Below are positions 23,234 through 34,962 of a stretch of 64,000 bases of DNA, piece after piece. The translations under genes and the position numbers were made by a program. Below the pieces are notes generated by a model. The model searched no databases, had not been told where the DNA came from, and saw only the letters and a program-made list of their open reading frames with translations. How positions within the stretch are numbered: position 1 is the stretch's first letter; the number at the start of each line of letters is the position of its first letter. Source of the DNA: Hevea brasiliensis (lineage: Eukaryota > Streptophyta > Magnoliopsida > Malpighiales > Euphorbiaceae); contig NC_079505.1 in the NCBI RefSeq assembly GCF_030052815.1, positions 29,512,992-29,576,991 on the forward strand, in the 5' to 3' direction.

Positions 23234-23789
23234 CTACCTTTTTACTTTTTTATTTTCCTTTTTTTTTCTATTTATTTTTCTATTAGTTCTTTAATTTAAT
23301 TCTCAATTCTAAAATTTTCTTTTCTCCGATTTTATTTGACAGTTAGGTCAGGAGTCAGCTCTCGGGGTTAATTGACCAAATTGCCCCTCGCCGGTTCATC
23401 CCGGTTTGCAATTAATTCCATATTTCTTCCTGCTTCCTGACCTAATTATTTGACTGGCTTAACAGTTATTTTTCATGATTTTCTCTTTTCCACTGTGTTT
23501 ATAAGGGTCCTAAGGACCGCAGCGTTACTTTTTACGGTTCGAAATTTGAGTTTAAAATAACTTCGCAGTCATTCCCGAAAAGGTCACCCATCGCTATGAC
23601 TCTCGGCTCGTTTAACTTCTTCTATTCTATTTTTCTTGTTTATACTTAACTAATTGGACATTACTAATTATTTGTGTTTATGGCTTATCTAGTTGTCTTA
23701 AGTGTGGTTCTAATCCCCTTAATTGTCCAGACTGACACCGGTCATCGGAACAGTGAAATCTACCAGGCTATGCAAACGGGGGTGTTACA

Positions 23790-23807
23790 ATTCTCCCCCC
23801 CTTAAAA
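23790..23807 (-). other. Polypurine tract of A1
   Basis: Minus strand TTAAGGGGGGGAGAAT directly adjoining the 3' LTR start TGTAACACC; the site where plus-strand DNA synthesis is primed. Confidence 0.88.
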
Positions 23808-23836
23808 TAAATTTCGTCTCGAAATTTTACCTGGTA

Positions 23837-25342
23837 CTAATCTCTGAATAGCTGTGGGTGCTGTCTCCTCATGTCCTCTTCTCGTTCCCAAGTAGCCTCC
23901 TGGCCCGAATGATGGTTCCACAGCACTTTTACCAACGGTATTTGCTTGTTTCGTAGCTGCTTCGCCTCATAAGCCAGAATCTCTATGGGTTCTTCTTCAT
24001 ATGTGAGGTATAGATTCACTTCAATTTCCTCTACTGGTAGTACATGAGATGGGTCTAATCAATACCTCCTCAACATAGACACATGGAAGACATTATGTAT
24101 CTTCTCCAACTCTGGAGGTAGTGCCAAACGATATGCCAAAGGACCCACTCTTTGCAGAACCTCATATGGCCCAATGAAACGAGGACTCAGTTTCCCCTTT
24201 CTGCCGAATCTCATAATTCTCTTCCAAGGAGAAGCCTTGAGGAAAACTTTCTCACCCACTGCATACTCAATATCCCTTCTCTTCAGATCAATGTAGGACT
24301 TCTGACGGTCTGATGCAGTCTTAAGTCGATCTTGGATCACCTTGATTTTCTCCTCAGTCTGTTGAACAATTTCGGGTCCAATCATCTTTCTTTCACCCAC
24401 GTCATCCCAACACAACGGGGTTCTACATTTTCTGCCATACAAAGCTTCATATGGACGCATCCCAATGCTTGATTGGTAGCTATTGTTGTAAGCAAACTCA
24501 ATCAAAGGCAAGTATGCGTCCCAACTGCCCTCAAATTCAATCACACAAGCCCGTAGCATGTCCTCCAAGATCTGAATTACCCTCTCGCATCGCCATCCAT
24601 GCGTGGGTGGAATGCGATCAAGTTCAATCTAGTTCCTAGGGCTCTCTGAAGACTACCCCAGAATCTAGAAGTGAACCTAGGATCTTTGTCCGATACGATG
24701 GATACTGGCACTCCATGCAGTCTCACAATCTCATCAATGTATAACCTGGCCAATCTTTCTAAACTATAGTCCATTCGGACTAGCAGAAAATGAGCAGACT
24801 TGGTCAGTCTGTCAACAATGACCCATACTGCCTCATGACTCTTATGTGTCCTCGGAAGTCCCATCACAAAATCCATTGTTATTCTCTCTCATTTCCATTC
24901 TGGCACTGGTAGTGGATGTAACAACCTAGTGGGTACTTGATGCTCTGCCTTTACTTGCTGACAAGTTAGGCATTTGGATACAAACTCTGCCACATCTCTT
25001 TTCATACCCATCCACCAGTAATGCTCCTTTAACCCTCTATACATTTTTATGCCACCAGGGTGCATGGCAAAAGGAGACTCATGTGCTTCTTTCAAAATGA
25101 TCTTCCTCAATTCAACATCATTAGGAACACACATTCTGCCCTGGTGTAGCAGTAGACCATCATCTCTGATTGAGAATTCTGGTTTCTTGCCCTGCCGGAC
25201 TTCTTCCAATAGCTTCTGATACTTCTGATCATTCTGAGCGGCCATTCTAATCTGATCAATTAACACTGGCTGTACATGCCATGCAACTGCTGTCTGCCCA
25301 TCATCATTAATCTCTAAGCTGGCATGTAATGATCTCAACTCA
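23837..25342 (-). pseudogene. A1 integrase with chromodomain-like C-terminus (broken)
   Basis: Reading down the minus strand: zinc-binding region with HPGGIKMYRGLKEHYWWMG and CLTCQQVK (His-His-Cys-Cys); core with MDFVMGLPRT (first Asp) and SDKDPRFTSRFWG (second Asp); then a frameshift precisely where the catalytic Glu should be, the A2 copy reading DGHSERV and this one DGDARG followed by a stop. Further down are the C-terminal IGPYEVLQRVGPLAYRL segment and a chromodomain-like end with VKVLWNHH and EATWERE. Chromovirus integrases use such a tail to target chromatin (family knowledge). Intact frames are 24889..25342, 24577..24876, 24059..24568 and 23837..24019. Confidence 0.88.
25338..25342. 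repeat. Target duplication ACTCA, left copy (partner 28502..28506)
   Basis: ACTCA directly flanks both ends of the solo LTR 25343..28501. Excision restores the A1 reading seen in A2 around 45400. Confidence 0.93.
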
Positions 25343-26961
25343 TGTGACACCCCTTACCCGTGTACAGTATACCCGAGTAAGTAATGCCACACGGTGTACC
25401 GGCACACTCTAATATTCCTCAATTAATTTATATCATGCTTTTGCATATAATTTATGAAATAAAATTTATTTAAACCATTTATCAAAAGTATCATTCATTT
25501 AAGGTTCCGAAAATTTTAAAGAAAATCCGGCGGAGTACCGGCTAAAAATGGAGAAAACCGTTCTTCGGAACCTGTTAAAAACACTTCCAATATTTTTATT
25601 CCATCATCTCAAACTCTAATATCCAAAATCTCAACAATATTTCTCAATAGCAAATTCTCAATAATCTTTTCATTTCACAAACATCCATTTCTCATATACA
25701 AGCGATAAATACTGCTCAAATTTTGCATTCATAGTCATAACTTTCATTATTTACATGGACATCAAAATATATTACATGAGTTCAAATACATATGAAAAAG
25801 TAAAAATCTGCTACAAAATATCAAAATGATAAAATGACACCTAGTGCCCTACCAATGCACTGCAGGTAGTGAGGTGACACGGACACTGCGCAGAACTGCA
25901 GGATGGACTCACCCAGTCTGTGGTCTACTGGGCTCACGATCAGGATCTCCAGTACCTACGCGTGGCAAAAGTAACGCGCTAAGCAATAATGCTTAGTGGT
26001 GCAATAATAAAATAACAAGAAATAACAGATATAAATATGTATTGCATGTACATGTTTTGTTTGTCATGTATTTGTATATCCACACATTTATTTCTTCTAC
26101 ATTGCTCATTTTCATTCATTTGGTTGCCCAAGTAACCTACACTAGACGATCGATCGATAACGGGTAAACCGCACTGGTATCTAGTACCTCGCCGTCACAC
26201 CATCGATCGCATATGCATCACCCGGCAGGCAAATGTAACAGCTACCAAGTCAGAATAATCTCGTGCACAAGGCCAAGTCTCAATGCAAAGTCGAATGGCT
26301 AAAAGCCATGAAATCACAGAATGGCATTTTTGCCATGTGCGATCGCTAATCGAACCCTATTGGCATGCCAAACTATCCAAACCAATCTTGTTAGGTATAC
26401 TAGGGCATTTGAAATTTTTAAATTCTTCAATTTGTGAATTTCAAATTTTTGGTGTCACTATTCATCATTGGTCAACAAAAATGTTGACTTTTAGAATAAA
26501 AATGTGTACATTGACTTTGGCACTCCCAACATACCACGTTTGGTGTTTAAAGCTTGTTGGCATTAAGTGTTAATACCATTCCAAAGTGTAACTCAACACA
26601 AGCAGAATTTTCAGTTTTGGTGAGTTAACTTCACTGTTCCATTGGACACTGTTACTGTAGGAATTTGAAGAAATGTAAAACATGAAAGTTGTTCCTTATT
26701 TTGTCTAGTTGAATTTCCTTTTTTGAATCACTCCATTTGGAGTTTTGTAGCTCTAGATATGGTCCAAAGACCCAAGCTGGCCGAATGTGCATTCTGCAGA
26801 AAATTACCATATCTATAGTGCATGAACAGTAATTAGAGTCACTTGGTTGGATGGGTTCTGGCCATAATTTGGGGTAGGTTCCTTCATGAAAGTTGTTTGT
26901 CTATGTCTTAACTTGTTGCTGTAAAAATTTCAGGTCAATTGACCAAATCTACAGTGAGTTA

Positions 26962-26994
26962 TGGCCAAATGAACAGTTACTGTTCATTTGGCCA
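26962..26994. other. Perfect 16-bp inverted repeat with 1-nt spacer
   Basis: Identical to the hairpin at 18959..18991. Confidence 0.95.
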
Positions 26995-27393
26995 ATTCTG
27001 CAGAATCAGTTTCAGGGTTCCGGATTGGGGCCAAGTTTTGGTCCTCTTGCTTTGGTCCTTTGGGCATGGTTTCTTCAGAAAAAATGTGCCATTATAAACC
27101 TAGTTTCATGTCCAATTGGCCAAACACCAATTGGACTAACACAGCCAAAGTTATGGCTGTGTAATTGGACTGAATTTTCAGTCACCATTCTGCACCCTCT
27201 AGGCAGCACACACCTTCCCTTTGCCATGCTTCATTCCAGTCCCAATTAAGGTCAAATTCCTTCAAATGGTCACTAATTGACCATTAGGATGTACTTTAAC
27301 AATTTCATAAGCCAAGCTTATTTTTACTTCCCAAAACCCTAGCTTCACAATATAATTTCTACAAGGTGCCTTAGTTAGCATACCAATTCATCA

Positions 27394-27394
<1 letters not shown>

Positions 27395-27456
<62 letters not shown>
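27395..27456. repeat. (TA)n microsatellite in LTR
   Basis: About 30 TA units; the corresponding tract in the sister LTR is about 13 bp shorter. Confidence 0.9.
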
Positions 27457-27458
<2 letters not shown>

Positions 27459-27937
27459 TCAACATCATTTTTAGTCCACTTTAAGACCAACAAAACACTT
27501 ATTCCTATACCTTCAATAGGGCTGCCGAATTCTATATTGGACATACACATGAGTTTGGTTCATTTCATTCACAAATACTTGTTGGTTTCAAGTCCTTAAC
27601 ATAGAAATTAAAAGTTTTAAGTGTATATATGCACTAACCTTGTTGTATGCCAATCCAAGCTTGAGAAAGCTTCACTTTCTTTCTTCTTCTTGGCTGCCAA
27701 AAGATTATGCAAGGTGCTAGGACAAATTTTAGTGAAAGGAAACTAGGGTTTTATGGTGAAATGAAGGAGGGAATTGAAGGTTTGAAGTGAACATCAATGG
27801 AGGAGGGTTCTAGTGTGTTTCGGCTGATTTGTTTTGGGGAGGATGACTGCTGCAATTTTTGCCAATTTGGTCTTCTCTTATCTCTTTTAATAGTTAGTCA
27901 AATAATAGTTTAATTTTGATTGGTCATTGTTTTCTTA

Positions 27938-27958
27938 ATGACATCACCATGATGTCAT
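27938..27958 (-). promoter_or_regulatory. Palindrome ATGACATCA-N3-TGATGTCAT
   Basis: Same element and placement as at 19923..19943. Confidence 0.5.
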
Positions 27959-28506
27959 AAATACCTTTTTTTTCCTTATTTTCTTTTCTTTCCTCCACTA
28001 CTCATTTTTAATTTAATTTCTAGTAATGTTTATTCATATTTTACGTTATATTAATTATTTACTCAACTGGACAAGTCGGGCAAAAATCACCTCGGAAGGC
28101 AAAATGACCAAAATGCCCTCCGTTTGGCTTAACGGGTCAAAATCATCTGTACGGATTGAAAAATTTTTCTAGGTATTTTATTAGCATTCTAATGCCATGG
28201 GAACCTCAATTACCCTTCTCTGGAGTCCCAAAAATTATTTTATAATTTTTCCCCCGGGTCTAGGGCTCCTCGTTGCGAGAACCGCAACTTCCCTCCGGTT
28301 ACCCATCGCTTGGGCACCGGCTCGTTTTACTCGGTTGTATTTTATTCCTAAAATTTTTACTAAGTGTTTCTTATTAATATTTGAGTTAATTATGGTTCCT
28401 GACTTTAGTTTAAATATTTTTCCAGACGTTCTAGCTGTCCGGACCGACACCGATCACCGGAACAGTAGGATGTACGGAGTGGTTACCGGGAGGGTGTTAC
28501 AACTCA

Positions 28507-30293
28507 TGTACCAAAGACAAAGGAGTAACCCATAGACTTGCCATAGTCTTGCAACTTAAGGCATCAGCCACTACATTAGCTTTCCCTGGCTGATAGTCTA
28601 TCAGACAATCATAGTCTTTTATCAACTCTAACCATCTCCTCTGTCTCAAATTCAACTCTTTCTGGGTGCCCAAATATTTCAAACTCTTATGATCTGTGTA
28701 GATGTAACACTTTTCCCCATATAAATAATGTCTCCAGATCTTAAGAGCAAACACAATAGCTGCAAGCTCCAATCATGTGTTGGATAATTCCTCTCATGCT
28801 GTTTTAGCTGGCGTGATGCATAAGCAATGACATTTCAATCTTGCATCAATACACAGCCTAACCCATTGTGAGAAGCATCACTATAAATGGTGTATTCTTT
28901 ATCCGGTGTAGGTAAAGTCAGGACTGGAGCTTTAGTCAAACATTTCTTCAATTCATCAAAACTCTGTTGGCATTTATCCGTCCACTGAAATTTCACATCT
29001 TTTCTAAGCAGCTTGGTCAATGGAGATGCCAACATGGAGAATCCCTTCACAAATCTACGGTAGTATCCAGCTAAACCCAAAAAACAGCGAATCTCTGTGA
29101 CATTTCTGGGTGGCCTCCAATTAAGGACAGCTTCAATCTTACTTGGATCTACTTTAATGCCCTCTTCTGATATTACATGCCCCAAGAAAGATATTTCTTT
29201 CAGCCAAAATTCACACTTCGATAATTTGGCATATAGCTGTTTCTCTCTCAAAGTCTGTAGTACAATCCGCAGATGTCTATCATGCTCTTCTACATTCCTC
29301 GAATAGACCAATATATCATCTATGAATACCACAACAAACTGGTTGAGGTATGGTCTGAAGATAGTGTTCATCAAATCCATAAAAGCAGCTTGAGCATTAG
29401 TTAACCCGAATGGCATAACCAAAAACTCATAATGGCCATAGCGGGTTCTGAAGGTAGTTTTAGGAATACTCTGCTCTTATACTTTCAGCTGATAATAACC
29501 TGATCTCAGGTCAATTTTGGAGAACATAGCTGCACCCCTCAACTGATCAAACAAGTCATCAATGCGGGGCAATGGATATCTATTCTTTATTGTCACCTTA
29601 TTCAACTGCCGATAATCAATACACAAGTGGAGAGTGCTATCCTTCTTTTTAACAAACAACATTGGCGCTCCCCAAGGTGACACACTAGGGCGGATAAAGC
29701 CCTTGTCAAGTAATTCTTGCAACTGCACTTTCAACTCTTTCAATTCTGCAGGTGCCATTCTATATGGCGTTATGGAGATTGGGTCTACACCAGGCATAAC
29801 ATTAATCTCAAACTGCACCTCTCTTTCTGGAGGTAATCCTGGTAATTCATCAGGAAATACATCCAGAAAATCACATATAGTAGGGATGTCTTTCAGTGCT
29901 GGATTCCCCACTTGGGTGTCTATTACATGTGCCAAGTATGCTTCACACCCCTTTCTGATCATTCTTCTAGCTAGTGTAGTCGAAATGATGTTTGATGGCA
30001 GTAAATGCCTCTCCCCATGTATTACCACATCACCGTACAAAGGGAGACCAAAAGTGACTGTCTTCAGTCTACAGTCAATCATGGCGTAATGCCTGGCTAA
30101 CCAATCCATGCCCAAGATGATATCATACTCTCTGAAGGGCATTTCAATCAAATCTGACAGAAAAACATGTCCTTGGATCACTAAAGGACAGTCTCTATAG
30201 ATTCTGTTGACCCGGACCTCTTGTCCTAACGGACTAGTTACTAGCACTTCAAAACCCATTTGCACACATGGAACAGCAAGTGAACTGACTATG
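28507..30293 (-). pseudogene. A1 protease C-terminus, reverse transcriptase and RNase H (nonsense-mutated)
   Basis: One nearly continuous frame. Order on the minus strand: protease tail with [12 protein letters not shown] with [46 protein letters not shown] and the catalytic FIDDILVYS; then RNase H with [22 protein letters not shown] and [10 protein letters not shown]. Two stops break it, each a C-to-T change relative to A2: CAA to TAA after QLKV (near 29477) and CGA to TGA after VLMQD (28836..28834). This pattern fits deamination of methylated cytosines in a silenced element. Interrupted on both sides by solo LTRs. Confidence 0.9.
30289..30293. repeat. Target duplication CTATG, left copy (partner 33396..33400)
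   Basis: CTATG flanks the solo LTR 30294..33395; A2 has the uninterrupted sequence at about 47200. Confidence 0.93.
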
Positions 30294-33200
30294 TGTGACA
30301 CCCCTTACCCGTCTACAGTGTAGCCGAGCAAGCTATGCCACACGGTGTACCGGCACACTCTATTTTACCTTAATTAATTTTTGTCAAGGTTTTGAATATA
30401 GTTTGTGAAATATAGTTCATTTATTGAAATTATAATTTATTTGAGGTTCCGAAAATTTTATAGAAAATCCGGCAGAGTACCGGCTAAAAATGGAGAAAAC
30501 AGTTCTTCGGAACCTGTTAAAAACACTTCCAAAATTTGTATTCAATCATCTCAAACTCCAATATCCAAAATCTCAACAATATTTCTCAATTTCAATTCTC
30601 AATAACCTTTTCATTTCTCAAACATCCATTTCTCATAATACTCATATACAAGCAATAAATAAATGCTCAAATTTTGCATTCATAGTCATAACTTTCATTA
30701 TTTACATGAACATCAAAATATATTACATAAGTTCAAATGTATATGAGAAAGTAAAAATTTGCTACAAAATATCAAAATGACACCTAGTGTCCTACCAATG
30801 CACTGCAGAAGTTGAGGTGACAAGGACACTGTGCAGAACTGCAGGATGGACTCACCCATGTGGTCTACTGGGCTCACGATGGGGATCTCGGTACCTACGC
30901 GTGGCAAAAGCAACGCGCTAAGCAATAATGCTTAGTGGTGCAATAATATAATAAAAGAAAATAGCAAGAAAATAAATGTGTATAGAATGTGTATGCTTTC
31001 TTTGTTTGGTGTTGGTATATTCATTATTTCATTAACTTTGTTCACTTTTATTCATTTGGTTGCCCCAAGTAACCTACACTAGACGATCGATCGATAACGG
31101 GTAACCGCACTGGGTACCTAGTACCTCGGGCCGTCACACCATCGGTCACATATGCATCTCCCGGTGTGCAACAGAACAGCTAACAAGCTATAAATAATAT
31201 CAGGCATAAGGCCAAGTCTCAATACAAAGTCAGAATGGCTAAAAGCCATGAAATCACAGAATGGCATATCGCCATGTGCAGTACTGCGAACTGAACCCTA
31301 TTGGCATGCCAAACTATCCAAACCAATCTTGTTAGGTATACTAGGGCATTCGATACTTTAAAATTCTTCAATCTTTGAATTTCAAGTTTCGGTGTCACTA
31401 TTCACCTATTTGGTCAACTAAAATGTTGAATTTTAGGTAGAAATTAGGTAAATTGGTTTTGGCACTCCCAACATACCACATTTTGCTTTTTACACTTGTT
31501 GGGATTGGTCACATTTGCCATTTCTAACTTAAAACTAAGAGGGTAGAAAATTTCAGTTTTTGAAGCATATGTTTACTGTTCCATTAAACTCTGTTGCAGT
31601 GGGAATTTGAAGAAATGACAAACATGAAAGTTGTTCCTTATTTTGTGTAGTTGAATTTCCTTTTTTGAATCACTCCATTTGGAGTTTTGTAACTCCAGAT
31701 ATGGCTCAAAAACCACAGCTGGCCGGATTGCCAATCTGCAGAATTGACTATATCTACAGTAACATGAACAGTGAGTGTGATTGCATTTTTGAATTGGTTC
31801 TGGCCATAATTTGGGGTAGGTTCCTTCATGAAAGTTGTTTGTCTATGTCTTAACTTTTTGTTGTAAAAATTTCAGGTCAATTGACCATATCTACAGTGAG
31901 TTATGGCTAAATGAACAGTTACTGTTCATTTGGTCAATTCTGCAGAATCAGTTGCAGGGTATCCGGATTGGGGCCAAGGTTTGGTCCTCTTGCTTTGGTC
32001 TTTTGGGCATGGTTTCTTCAGTAAAAATGCGCCATTATAAGCCTAGTTTCATGTCCAATTGGCCAAACACCAATTGGATCAACACAGCCAAAGTTATGGC
32101 TATGTAATTGGACTGGATTCTCAGTCCCCATTCTGCTGTCTTTAGGCAGCATAGTCATTCTCTTTGCCAAGCCATTTTTCAGTCCAATTTATGGTCAACA
32201 TACCTCAAATGGTCACTAATTGACCATTAGAGTGTTCTTTAACAGTTTCATAAGCCAAGTCAAAGTTTCACTTCTCAAAACCCTAATGTCCAACTCAATT
32301 TACCCATAAACCTCAATTAGCACACTAGTTCAACATCCATGCATATTCATACCTTAAACACCATTTCTAGCTCACTTTAAGTCCATTAAAACAATCAAAA
32401 CCATTCCTCTATTAGGGCTGCCGAATTCTATGGTGGACATACACATGAATTTGTTTCATTTATTTCACAATTTCTCATCCATTACAAGCCTCAATCATGG
32501 AATTAATGAGTTTTAACTACATATATGCACTAATCTCTTGTAGGGAGATTTTTCCCAAGTTCAAAACTTCACTTTCCTTCTTCTTCTTGGCTGCCAAAAG
32601 CTTCCCCAAGTGATATGGTCAAGGTTTAATGAAAGGGGTTAGGGTTTAGTAGTGTAACAAAGGGAGAAATTAAGCTTGATTGAAAAAAAATCAATGGAGG
32701 GGTCTAGGGCATGTTTCGGCTGGCTTTTGGGGAGGGAGATGGCTGCTGCAATTTTTGATTATTTGGTCTTCATTTAGTCTCTTTATTAGTTAGTCAAATG
32801 ATGGCTTAATTGTGATTGGTCATAGTTTTCTTAATGACATCACCATGATGTCATAAATGAGCTTTTTCCTCACTTTCTTTTCTTTCCTCCACTACTCATT
32901 TTCAATTTAATTTCTAGTAATGTTTATTCATATTTTATGTCATATTAATTATTTACTCAACTGGACAAGTCGGCCAAAAATCACCTCTGAAGGCGAAATG
33001 ACCAAAATGCCCTCCGTTTGGCTGAACGGGTCGAAATTGTCTGTACCGATTGAAAAATTTTTCTAGGTATTTTCTTGGCATTCTAATGCCATGGGAACCT
33101 CAATAACCCTTCTCTGGAGTCCCAAAAATTATTTTATAATTTTTCCCTCGGGTCTAGGGCTCCTCGTTGCGAGAACTGCAACTTCCCTCTAGTTACCCAT

Positions 33201-33395
33201 CGCTAGGGCACCGGCTCATTTAACTTGGTTGTATTTTATTTCTAAAATTTTTACTAAATTTTTCTTATTAATATTTGAGTTAATTATGATTCCCGACTTT
33301 AGTTTAAATATTTTTCCGGACGTTCTAGCTGTCCGGACCGACACCGGTCACCGGAACAGTAGAATGTACGGAGTTGGTACAGGGAGGGTGTTACA
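30294..33395 (-). mobile_element. Solo LTR, family B (diverged subfamily), inside A1 protease
   Basis: 3102 bp, TGTGACACC..GTGTTACA, no interior. Clearly more diverged from the 17335 and 25343 copies than those are from each other, and without the TA tract. Inserted just downstream of the protease active-site motif. Contains the palindrome at 32834..32854 and a weakened hairpin near 31905..31934. Confidence 0.93.
32834..32854 (-). promoter_or_regulatory. Palindrome ATGACATCA-N3-TGATGTCAT
   Basis: Conserved in this diverged LTR at the same place as in the others. Confidence 0.5.
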
Positions 33396-33400
33396 CTATG

Positions 33401-34773
33401 CTAGCACTAACATATGAATGAGTTGAACCCGGATCAAACAATACAAATACTTCTTGATCAGAGATAGAGAATGTCCAGCTACCACATCAGAAGTCTCAGC
33501 CTCTTTTCGCTGTCTCATTGTGTAGATTCTGGTTGAAGCACTTCCTTGTCTTGACTGACCAATTGTGCCCTGACTACCTGAAGCAGTGCCTCTACCTCTG
33601 CCTCTTCCTCTGCCAACTGACTGTGAACCTCTGGGTGCAGGACTCTGAATAGATCCCTTGGCAGTAGTAGGAGCTGGACCATATCTCGAAGACTGAGCAC
33701 TAGTGCAGTCTCTTGCTAAATGACCCTTGCCTCCGCAATTAAAGCAGGCTCCAGTGGCCCAATAACACTCCCCCCCCCCCCCATGAATCCTACCACAAGT
33801 CTCACAGGGGCGGGCAGAATGTGAACCCCTGCTCGACTATTGACCAGAACTAAGGGATCTCTGTCCAGAAAATCTGCCTCTACCAAATCTTCCACCTCGA
33901 CCCCTGCTGGGTCCACTAAACTTCTTCTTCTTTCCAGAGGTAGCATCAGAACTCTGTTCAACTGATTTTTCTCCCTTGTCTTTTTTCTAATTTCTCAGCT
34001 TTTTCTGATTTTTCTTTCACTGGGGTTGTTTCTGATTCAATTCTCTCCAGTTCAAGTGCTTGAGAAATAAGCTCTGAGAAGTTGCTGTGTCGAAATCCCA
34101 CAACTTGCATCCTTATGCTGGGCTTCAAACCCATCTCAAATCTCTTACACCTTGCCTTGCTAGTAGTAAGGAGACTCTCCGCATAGTGACTCAGGCGGGA
34201 GAACTCCCTCTCATACTCTGCCACTAGTCGATTTCCTTGTTTCAAACTCAAAAATTCTTGCAGTTTCTGATCAACATATGCATCTAGGATGTATTTCTGT
34301 CTGAACTCTCTGATGAAGTCATCCCACGTCAGCACTGGTGGTTCAACCAAGCTGTGGGGGATGGTCTTCCACCAATCATACGCATCCCCTTGCAGTAGCA
34401 ACACAGAGTATTCAAACTTCAGTTCATCTTGGCAGTGCAGCTTCTTAAATACTCTGTCCATTCTTTCAAGCCATTGCTCTGCCTTCAAAGGGTCCACTGT
34501 ACCCTTAAATTCTGCAACCCCATACTTCAATAACTTATCATACTGTCTGGCTAGAGGCAGTGGTTGTGCCACAGGTGGTTGGGGTGGAGCTTGAACAGGC
34601 ATACCCCCAGCCATTTGTTGAAACATCGCCGCCATCTGCTGTGCAAACTGTGCAGGGAACTGCGGCATTTGCAGGGCTGGTGCTACTGACCCACTGACAT
34701 TCGGTAAAGCTAGGGCTTCCCCTTGTGCCTCAGCTTCAACAGACTGCTCAACTGAGCGATCCTCTTCTTCCAT
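33401..34773 (-). pseudogene. A1 gag and start of protease (frameshifted)
   Basis: The gag ATG is at 34773. An intact 271-codon stretch (33958..34773) has an acidic start, a Gln/Met/Pro-rich segment (FAQQMAAMFQQMAGG), and the Retrotrans_gag domain with AEQWLERMDRVF, GDAYDWW and EFRQKYI. A frameshift at about 33960 follows. A perfect CX2CX4HX4C zinc knuckle (CFNCGGKGHLARDC) is readable at 33705..33746. Just upstream of it a run of 13 C (33770..33782), absent from A2, disturbs the frame. Next come a Gly/Arg-rich linker and the protease motif FDPGSTHSYVSAS, where the solo LTR is inserted. Gag packages element RNA; the protease would cut the polyprotein. Confidence 0.88.
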
Positions 34774-34942
34774 TTCAGGCTGAAGTTAGGGTATCTCCTG
34801 AATAAGTAACACATGGAGATTTCCCTCCATTAGTTCATATTCATGATGTAATGCACTGTATGTAACAATTATGGACATTGAGCAGTTATACTTAACAAAG
34901 AAAAGACACAAATTCACAATTTAAAACGTACTTCAAAAACTT

Positions 34943-34954
34943 GCTCTGATACCA
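34943..34954 (-). other. Primer binding site of A1
   Basis: Minus strand TGGTATCAGAGC, complementary to initiator tRNA-Met, 8 bp from the 5' LTR. Confidence 0.9.
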
Positions 34955-34962
34955 CTAAAACA

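Larger units (their letters stand above)
20492..23789 (-). mobile_element. A1 left (3') LTR, segment 3
   Basis: Resumes after the AGTTC duplication and matches 35339..38661 of the right LTR; ends GGGGGTGTTACA at 23789 next to the polypurine tract. Confidence 0.92.
25343..28501 (-). mobile_element. Solo LTR, family B, between RNase H and integrase of A1
   Basis: TGTGACACC..GTGTTACA ends, 3159 bp, no internal sequence, perfect 5-bp duplication. Nearly identical to 17335..20486. Carries the hairpin at 26962..26994 and the palindrome at 27938..27958. Confidence 0.94.

Noticed and set aside
23837..34773. Pol and gag fragments read as separate partial elements
   Set aside because: Removing the two solo LTRs with their ACTCA and CTATG duplications gives one collinear gag-pol like A2.
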